Assembly (NCBI RefSeq): GCF_947632095.1
Contig: NZ_CANROA010000008.1
Span: 1 to 64,000 of the forward strand
Direction of reading: 5' to 3'
Source of the DNA: an uncultured Microbacterium sp.
GTDB taxonomy: Bacteria > Actinomycetota > Actinomycetes > Actinomycetales > Microbacteriaceae
Length of the DNA stretch: 64,000 bases
In this document: piece after piece, positions 58,576-64,000 of the stretch
Layout: every line of letters begins with the position of its first letter
Position numbering within the stretch: the stretch's first letter is position 1
Position numbers and translations under genes: made by a program
Notes under the pieces: model-generated
The model's input: the letters and a program-made list of their open reading frames with translations, nothing else
Databases searched by the model: none
Told to the model about the DNA's origin: nothing

Positions 58576-59318
58576 GCGCGCGCCTGGATGCCGATGTCGA
58601 TCATGTTCTCGAGCCCCACGACCACTCCGCGCGCCTCGACCGCGAACGGCACGGCGAGTCGGATGCCGGGGGCATACGCCTGAGCGGGGTCCACGGTGTC
58701 GTGCGTGATGGTGAGCGACTCTCCCGGGCCGGAGAGCACAGCATCCTGACGGGCGATGACACCCGGCCGGCGCAGCGAGTGCACCGGCACCCCCGCCACC
58801 TCCTGCCCGCGAGCCCGCTGGTCGATGTACGGGGCACTGACCGGGCCGACCTCGGAGCGGGAGGCGGAGATGAGCTCCGCAGTGCGAACCGCCGTTCCGC
58901 TGGGCGAGTCGATCTTCGTATCGCGGTGGGCCTCGATGATCTCGGCCGAGGGGAAGAACGGTGCCGCCGCGGCGGCCAGTGCGGAGCCGAGGACCGAACC
59001 GAGCGAGAAGTTGGGAATGAAGACCGCGCCGGTGCCGGCGGCCTCGACGAGCGGACGCACGAGCGCGATCCGTTCCGACGACCAACCGGATGTTCCGACG
59101 AGCACGTTGATCCCGCGCTCGGCCGACGCACGGACGACCTCCACGCTCACCTGGGGCGTCGACGCGTCGACGACGAGGTCGGCTCCGTCGATCTCCGACA
59201 GATCGCTCGACGAGGTCAGCACACGCACGATCTCGAAGCCTTCCAGATCATCGATCACCTGCCGGATGATCGAGCCGAGTTTGCCGGTACCGCCGACGAG
59301 GGCAACCTTCTTGGTCAT
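58572..59318 (-). CDS. dapB: 4-hydroxy-tetrahydrodipicolinate reductase
   Basis: A 248-residue DapB that reduces the DapA product in DAP synthesis. The NAD(P)H-binding VGGTGKLG is at 8-15; the active-site segment is EAHRDTKIDSPSGTA with His131, Lys135 and the SGT loop (140-142). The second His of the usual HH pair is Arg132; the catalytic first His is kept. TAGACT ends 6 nt before the ATG, consistent with a leaderless transcript. It is followed by a coupled membrane gene. Confidence 0.95.
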   Translation of the reverse strand: MTKKVALVGGTGKLGSIIRQVIDDLEGFEIVRVLTSSSDLSEIDGADLVVDASTPQVSVEVVRASAERGINVLVGTSGWSSERIALVRPLVEAAGTGAVFIPNFSLGSVLGSALAAAAAPFFPSAEIIEAHRDTKIDSPSGTAVRTAELISASRSEVGPVSAPYIDQRARGQEVAGVPVHSLRRPGVIARQDAVLSGPGESLTITHDTVDPAQAYAPGIRLAVPFAVEARGVVVGLENMIDIGIQARA

Positions 59319-59324
59319 GCGCCC

Positions 59325-59330
59325 AGTCTA
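59325..59330 (-). promoter_or_regulatory. leaderless -10 box, dapB
   Basis: Minus-strand TAGACT, 6 nt before the dapB ATG. Confidence 0.5.
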
Positions 59331-59367
59331 TTCCGCGCGCAGCATGGCCCCGGCCAGGCTCGCAGGT

Positions 59368-59970
59368 TCAAACGGGCATCGGCTCCGGCAGGCCGGTCCG
59401 CAGCTCGACCGGCAGATGGCCGAGCTCATTGTGGTTGACCAGCGACCACGGGCGGCCCTGCTTCTGAGCGATCACCGTCAGACCGCAGTGCGCCTGGTTC
59501 AGAGTCATCCAACGCCAGTCGGGCGCGCCCAGCACCTCCCGGACGAACCAGGAGATGACGAAGTTGTGCGTGATGAGCACCTCGTGCACATCGCCCTGCT
59601 TGCGCACGAGGAATTCGTTCACCGCATCCGCCATCTGGGCGCTGCCCGCCTCGACCTCGGCCTCGGTGACCGACCCGAAGAACGGTTCGTACGCCGCGGG
59701 GGTGTCCTCGGTCATACCGCTGGGCACGCAGTCGAAGAGCAGCGCCGACGGCTGCGGATCCACGGAGGGAAGACGCTCCGCGATTGCGCGCGCCGTCTCG
59801 GTTGCCCTCAGCAACGGCGAGTGCCAGACCGCATCGAGCGGAAGCCCGGAAAGGCGATCGGCGATCAGTTCCGCCTGCCGTTGCCCTCGAGGGGAAAGGG
59901 GGCCGTCATCGATGCCGTGCTCGGCATCTTGGTGTTCACCGTGTCTGACCAGATATATATAGTGCGTCAC
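59368..59970 (-). CDS. histidine phosphatase family protein
   Basis: A 200-residue phosphoglycerate-mutase-like phosphatase. The RHGE motif is near 9-12 (VRHGEHQDAEHG), followed by GRxQA-type arm and the second His in LITHNFV. The substrate is not deducible; small sugar phosphates are common. It starts with a GTG at 59970; a TAGGCT box about 40 bases upstream is a possible promoter. Confidence 0.88.
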   Translation of the reverse strand: MTHYIYLVRHGEHQDAEHGIDDGPLSPRGQRQAELIADRLSGLPLDAVWHSPLLRATETARAIAERLPSVDPQPSALLFDCVPSGMTEDTPAAYEPFFGSVTEAEVEAGSAQMADAVNEFLVRKQGDVHEVLITHNFVISWFVREVLGAPDWRWMTLNQAHCGLTVIAQKQGRPWSLVNHNELGHLPVELRTGLPEPMPV

Positions 59971-60047
59971 AACCCGCTCGCTTCATCGCCGGCCCCACCG
60001 GGGCATATCCAGCCTACCCGGGGATCGGCGCTGCGGTGCGGACGGAT

Positions 60048-61076
60048 TCAATCTCCTGCACGCGTGAGCTCCCCCAGCTGTGCCCGCGAGAGCGCGATTC
60101 CGGCTCCCTGCATGAGCTCATCGACGTGCTGGGCGGCGAAGGCGTTGACGATCGGCGCCACGATCGTGCGCTGCGCGAGCAGCCAGGCGATCGAGACCGC
60201 CGCGACCGGCGCCTCCAGCTCGCCGGCGACGCTGTCGAGCGCGCGGAGGATTCGAATGCCGCGGCGGTTCAGATGCCCGCGCAGCTGCTCGCCGCGCACG
60301 CCGCGGGACATCAGCGCCTTGCTTCGGTGCCGCCCGGAGAGGAAGCCGTGCTCAAGCGCGTGCGATGGCGTCACGGCGAGGTTCTGCGCCGCGGCGACAA
60401 GCCTCAGGTCTCCTTCAAAGGACTGTCGGCGGATGAGGTTGTAGGGCTCATCCAGAACCTCGATGCGCGGATACCCCGCCGAGGCGAGGATACGCGCCTC
60501 CACCAGACGCTCCGGCGTGAACCGGAAAGCCCCGATCGCGGAGATCTTACCCGCATCGCGCAGCCACTCGGTCGTGGCGAGCGTGTCTTCGAGGTTGGTC
60601 GTCTGATCGAGGGAGGCATCGAGGTGGAGCACATCGATGCGCTCGATGCCGAGGCGGGTGAGCGAACCCTCGACGGCACGCACGAGGTTCACCGAGCCGA
60701 GGCCCGGATTGTCCGCGTGCGCGCCGACCCGAACGCTGAGCGTCATTCGATCACGGCGACCGCGTGAGCGCAGCCACTCGCCGATGATGTGCTCGCTGCG
60801 ACCGCCGGAGAAGCCGTCGGCGGTGTGGATCGCGTTGCCGCCGAACTCGACGTAGCGGTCGAGGATGCCGTGGCTCGTCTCGAGGTCGACGTTCCAGCCG
60901 AACTCCGCCGCGCCGAGCATCAGCGGGAATGTTGCGAAGCCCGTCTCACCCAGCGAGACGCGGACGGCCTCGCCGATTCCGGGGCCGACCACGGGAATCG
61001 GTGCGGACGGATGCGAAACGGCCTGTGCCGGCGCGTCGATGCCCGCCTCAGCAGTGCTGCCGCCGAACAATCTCAT
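60048..61076 (-). CDS. aldo/keto reductase homologue lacking the catalytic tetrad
   Basis: A 342-residue AKR-fold protein with a 40-residue Pro/Ala-rich N-terminal extension. Family motifs surround each tetrad position, but the residues differ: His84 in place of Asp (IHTAD instead of IDTAD), Phe89 in place of Tyr, Arg116 in place of Lys (LSVRVG) and Asp153 in place of His (DVLHLD). The later TTEWLRDAGKISAIGAFRF and SIAWLLAQ segments are well kept. By alignment to motifs it should not be an ordinary reductase and may bind ligand or act as a regulator/scaffold. Confidence 0.85.
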   Translation of the reverse strand: MRLFGGSTAEAGIDAPAQAVSHPSAPIPVVGPGIGEAVRVSLGETGFATFPLMLGAAEFGWNVDLETSHGILDRYVEFGGNAIHTADGFSGGRSEHIIGEWLRSRGRRDRMTLSVRVGAHADNPGLGSVNLVRAVEGSLTRLGIERIDVLHLDASLDQTTNLEDTLATTEWLRDAGKISAIGAFRFTPERLVEARILASAGYPRIEVLDEPYNLIRRQSFEGDLRLVAAAQNLAVTPSHALEHGFLSGRHRSKALMSRGVRGEQLRGHLNRRGIRILRALDSVAGELEAPVAAVSIAWLLAQRTIVAPIVNAFAAQHVDELMQGAGIALSRAQLGELTRAGD

Positions 61077-61226
61077 TCATCCACCCCCGTGCGTTTTGCT
61101 GTGCACCTGTGAACCACAACCCCCCGGTGCGTACTTCGAGAGTAGGTCACTCCGGTGAGCGGACCCGCCATTACGGAGAACAGCCGCGGAACTTTCCATA
61201 ACGATTGAGCAACAACAGAAAAGAGA

Positions 61227-61267
61227 ACGGCCCGGGTCCCGCTCCGAAGAAGCGGGGCCCGGGCCGT
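61227..61267 (-). terminator. pnp terminator
   Basis: ACGGCCCGGG-CCCGCT / AGCGGG-CCCGGGCCGT stem about 18 bp long, starting 11 bases past the pnp stop, with an A/T-rich tail on the minus strand. Confidence 0.88.
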
Positions 61268-61277
61268 GATCGTTGGA

Positions 61278-63554
61278 TTACGCCTCGGCGGTCTCCGCCT
61301 CGACCGATGCATCCGCTGCCGGAGCCTCGTCGATGACGGGCTCGAGCGACAGCTTGCCGCGATCATCGATCTTCGTGATCTTCACGAGGATCTTCTGGCC
61401 GACCGAGAGCACGTCCTCGACGTTCTCGACGCGCTTGCCACCGGCGAGCTTGCGCACCTCGGTGACGTGCAGCAGGCCGTCCTTACCGGGCAGCAGCGAG
61501 ATGAAGGCGCCGAACGAGGCGATCTTCACGACGGTGCCGAGGAACTGCTCGCCGACCTCCGGGTTGGTGGGGTTGGCGATCGCGTTGACCTGCGCACGAG
61601 CGGCCTCGGCCGACGGACCGTCGACGGCTCCGATGTAGACGGTGCCGTCCTCCTCGATGGAGATCTGCGCGCCGGTCTCGTCCTGGATCGCGTTGATCGT
61701 CTTGCCCTTCGGGCCGATCAGCTCACCGATCTTGTCGACCGGGATCTGCACGCTGATGACGCGCGGTGCGGTCGGCGCCATCTCGTCGGGAGCATCGATC
61801 GCGGCGTTCAGAACGTTCAGGATCGTCAGACGGGCGTCCTTCGCCTGAGTCAGGGCGCCGTTGAGGACATCCGTGGGGATGCCGTCGAGCTTGGTGTCGA
61901 GCTGGATCGCCGTGATGAAGTCACTCGTGCCCGCGACCTTGAAGTCCATGTCGCCCAGGGCGTCTTCGGCTCCGAGGATGTCGGTCAGCGCCGCGTAGCG
62001 GGTCTCGCCGTCGACCTCGTCCGAGACCAGGCCCATGGCGATACCGGCGACGGCTGCGCGCAGCGGCACACCGGCGTTCAGCAGCGACAGGGTCGATGCG
62101 CAGACGGATCCCATCGACGTCGAGCCGTTGGAGCTCAGCGCCTCGGAGACCTGACGGATCGCGTAGGGGAACTCCTCGCGGCTGGGCAGCACCGGGACGA
62201 GGGCGCGCTCGGCGAGGAAGCCGTGCCCGATCTCGCGACGCTTCGGCGAGCCGACGCGACCGGTCTCACCGGTCGAGTAGGGCGGGAAGTTGTAGTGGTG
62301 CATGTAGCGCTTGCTCGTCGTGGGCGACAGCGAGTCGATCTGCTGCTCCATCTTGAGCATGTTCAGCGTGGTGACGCCCATGATCTGGGTCTCGCCGCGC
62401 TGGAAGACCGCGGAGCCGTGCACACGCGGGATGACCTGGACCTCGGCGTCGAGCGGACGGATGTCTGCCAGACCGCGGCCATCCATGCGGACGCCCTCGG
62501 AGAGGATGCGACCGCGCACGATGCCCTTGGTGACGGACTTGTACGCGCCGGAGACCTCGCCCAGAGCCGATGCGGGCAGCGTGCCCGCATCGACGGCTGC
62601 GGCGACCTCGGCCTTGACGCGGTCCTTGACCTCGTCATCGGCGTTCTGGCGCTCGACCTTGTCGGCGATCAGGTAGACCTTCTCGAGGTCCGCCGTCGCG
62701 GTCGCCGCGATGAAGTCGTAGGTGGCCTGCTCGTATGCGGGGAAGACGGGGTAGACGCCCGGCTCCTTCGACGCGTGCGAAGCCATCTCGGCCTGGGCCT
62801 CGACGAGCTGCTTGAGGAACGGCTTGGCGGCTTCGAGACCCGCTGCGACGACCTCTTCGCTCGGCTTGACCGCGCCGCCCTTGATGAGGTTCCAGCTGTT
62901 CTCGGTGGCCTCGGCCTCAACCATCATGATGGCGACGTCTTCCGTGCCATCGGCCTTGGTGACGACCCGCCCGGCGACCATCAGGTCGAAGACGGCCTCG
63001 GAGACCTGAGCCTCGTTGGGGAACGCGACCCACTGGTCGGCGTGCTCGCCCTGGCCGGGGATGAGCGCGAGGCGCACACCCGCGATGGGGCCCGAGAACG
63101 GCAGACCGGAGATCTGGGTCGACGCGGAGGCCGCGTTGATCGCCAGAGCGTCGTAGTACTCGCCCGGGGCGATCGAGAGGACCGTGATGACGATCTGGAC
63201 CTCGTTGCGCAGGCCGTCGACGAACGACGGGCGCAGCGGGCGGTCGATCAGACGGCAGACGAGGATCGCCTCGGTCGAGGGGCGACCCTCGCGACGGAAG
63301 AACGAACCGGGGATCTTGCCCGCGGCGTAGGAGCGCTCTTCGACGTCGACGGTCAGCGGGAAGAAGTCAAAGCCTTCGCGCGGGTGCTTGCCGGCGCTGG
63401 TTGCGGAGAGAATCATCGTCTCTCCGTCGAGGTAAGCCGCAACCGAACCCTGGGCCTGCTGAGCGAGGCGACCGGTTTCGAAGCGGACAGTGCGAGTGCC
63501 GAAGCGGCCGTTATCGAGAACGGCCTCGGCAGCAGTGATTTCAGGACCTTCCAA
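61278..63554 (-). CDS. pnp: polynucleotide phosphorylase
   Basis: A 758-residue phosphorolytic 3'-5' exoribonuclease. Two RNase PH domains (about 1-220 and 315-540), an alpha-helical linker, then KH (about 570-630) and S1 (about 650-720) domains are all present, with an acidic Ala/Glu tail. I choose a TTG start at 63554 because AAGGAGAG lies 7 nt before it and the protein then begins [13 protein letters not shown], matching the family's usual MEGPEI N-terminus; an ATG 11 codons upstream has no ribosome site. RNase J is also in this window. Confidence 0.96.
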   Translation of the reverse strand: MEGPEITAAEAVLDNGRFGTRTVRFETGRLAQQAQGSVAAYLDGETMILSATSAGKHPREGFDFFPLTVDVEERSYAAGKIPGSFFRREGRPSTEAILVCRLIDRPLRPSFVDGLRNEVQIVITVLSIAPGEYYDALAINAASASTQISGLPFSGPIAGVRLALIPGQGEHADQWVAFPNEAQVSEAVFDLMVAGRVVTKADGTEDVAIMMVEAEATENSWNLIKGGAVKPSEEVVAAGLEAAKPFLKQLVEAQAEMASHASKEPGVYPVFPAYEQATYDFIAATATADLEKVYLIADKVERQNADDEVKDRVKAEVAAAVDAGTLPASALGEVSGAYKSVTKGIVRGRILSEGVRMDGRGLADIRPLDAEVQVIPRVHGSAVFQRGETQIMGVTTLNMLKMEQQIDSLSPTTSKRYMHHYNFPPYSTGETGRVGSPKRREIGHGFLAERALVPVLPSREEFPYAIRQVSEALSSNGSTSMGSVCASTLSLLNAGVPLRAAVAGIAMGLVSDEVDGETRYAALTDILGAEDALGDMDFKVAGTSDFITAIQLDTKLDGIPTDVLNGALTQAKDARLTILNVLNAAIDAPDEMAPTAPRVISVQIPVDKIGELIGPKGKTINAIQDETGAQISIEEDGTVYIGAVDGPSAEAARAQVNAIANPTNPEVGEQFLGTVVKIASFGAFISLLPGKDGLLHVTEVRKLAGGKRVENVEDVLSVGQKILVKITKIDDRGKLSLEPVIDEAPAADASVEAETAEA

Positions 63555-63618
63555 GAGGTCTCTCCTTCTTTGTTTAGACTCGTCCATCCGTGTGACGGGC
63601 GAGGGTGTTCACCCCTTC

Positions 63619-63624
63619 AGCTTA
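63619..63624 (-). promoter_or_regulatory. candidate -10 box of pnp
   Basis: Minus-strand TAAGCT, about 60 nt upstream of the TTG start, followed by a GGGTG/CACCC stem-loop in the leader that could be a cleavage or autoregulation site. Confidence 0.4.
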
Positions 63625-63673
63625 TCAGCGGGTTCCAAGATTCCGGCGAACGATCCGGTCGGATTCGGATGGA

Positions 63674-64000
63674 TCAGAACACACCGAGCGCATCGAGAAT
63701 CGCATCGACGCTTTCCTGCGGTTCCTGCGCCCCGTCGACCACGACGTCATAGGCGATGCCCGCGTGCACCCGTTCGGCCTGGTCCCGCGCCATGCCGACG
63801 ATCCGATCGGGACGCTTGCGCTCGCGCTCCTCCGCGACCTCCGGATCGCAGCGCACACCCGCCCAGAACGATTCGGTCTCGCCGAAGAGCCTGCGCAGTC
63901 GCTCCTGTCCCGCTGCGCCGTCGAGGAGCACCTCGTCGAGGATCAACGGCTGACCCGATGCGGCGAGCACCGTCAGCATCCGATACCAGCCGTCTTCTCG
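63674..64000 (-). CDS. chloramphenicol-phosphotransferase-like protein, C-terminal part
   Basis: A partial CDS; the N-terminus with the expected P-loop lies beyond the window. The 108 visible residues match the C-terminal half of the CPT family: GQPLILDEVLLDG, FWAGVRCDPEVAEERERKRPDRIVGMARDQAERVHAGIAYDVVVDG in spacing, with Arg-rich lid residues. Related enzymes phosphorylate chloramphenicol, but many homologues have other, unknown substrates. It lies just upstream of pnp; a functional tie is not implied. The open frame continues through 64000. Confidence 0.75.
   Translation of the reverse strand, partial: REDGWYRMLTVLAASGQPLILDEVLLDGAAGQERLRRLFGETESFWAGVRCDPEVAEERERKRPDRIVGMARDQAERVHAGIAYDVVVDGAQEPQESVDAILDALGVF

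Noticed and set aside
61266..63752. 828-residue frame antisense to pnp
   Set aside because: Shadow of pnp; Asp/Gly/Val-rich, no family, opposite strand is unambiguous.

Overview
This 64 kb window looks like a chromosomal core segment from a high-GC actinobacterium of the family Microbacteriaceae, most probably Microbacterium or a close relative. The reasons are the codon usage, the gene order dapF - miaA/miaB - recX/recA - DUF3046 - XRE regulator - pncC - pgsA - ftsK - rnj - dapA, the tmRNA tag AESKRNDFALAA, many TANNNT -10 boxes lying 6-7 nt before start codons (leaderless genes), and the conspicuous word GGATGC/GCATCC. I see no insertion sequence, integrase, prophage, CRISPR array or restriction system.

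Layout. 1-7.7 kb: two identical tRNA-Glu(CTC) genes, a metallo-beta-lactamase-fold protein, PepN, a cold-shock protein, topoisomerase IB with a small unknown gene, tRNA-Gln(CTG), a lipocalin and GltX. 7.7-10.5 kb: methyltransferase, MFS transporter and FAH-family hydrolase on the minus strand. 10.6-26 kb: amino-acid and trehalose metabolism (ilvE, leuB, a TetR-controlled DHA2 exporter, serA, three unknown membrane proteins, ilvC-ilvN-ilvB, ilvD, otsB-otsA). 26-31 kb: MFS transporter, small membrane protein, acetoacetate operon (CoA-transferase A and B, thiolase) with a divergent IclR regulator, then tRNA-Lys(CTT). 31.5-38 kb: HisN-type phosphatase, lipoprotein, aldehyde dehydrogenase, tmRNA (ssrA), SIMPL protein, HflX and a methyltransferase. 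38-49.4 kb: NtaA/DmoA-type flavin monooxygenase, dapF, a GNAT acetyltransferase, a RibD-like reductase, miaA-miaB, an LpqF/ORF12-like serine hydrolase lipoprotein, recX-recA with an SOS box, DUF3046, XRE regulator, pncC and pgsA. 49.4-64 kb: ftsK, RNase J, dapA, NUDIX hydrolase, SDR, folA-thyA, OsmC, a TPR-like membrane protein, dapB, histidine phosphatase, a catalytically degenerate aldo/keto reductase, pnp and the end of a chloramphenicol-phosphotransferase-like gene.

Functional themes. Lysine/peptidoglycan synthesis (dapA, dapB, dapF), branched-chain amino acid synthesis (ilvBNCDE, leuB), thymidylate/folate (thyA, folA), RNA processing and decay (rnj, pnp, miaA, miaB, ssrA) and DNA maintenance (recA, recX, ftsK, topoisomerase IB) are interleaved. 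Many minus-strand neighbours are translationally coupled by ATGA/GTGA overlaps. Convergent gene pairs are commonly separated by strong bidirectional hairpin terminators.

The window is mostly ordinary housekeeping DNA and I do not see a clear new multi-gene system. The most unusual single item is the aldo/keto reductase homologue at 60048-61076, which by motif comparison has lost all four catalytic tetrad residues while keeping its fold motifs.
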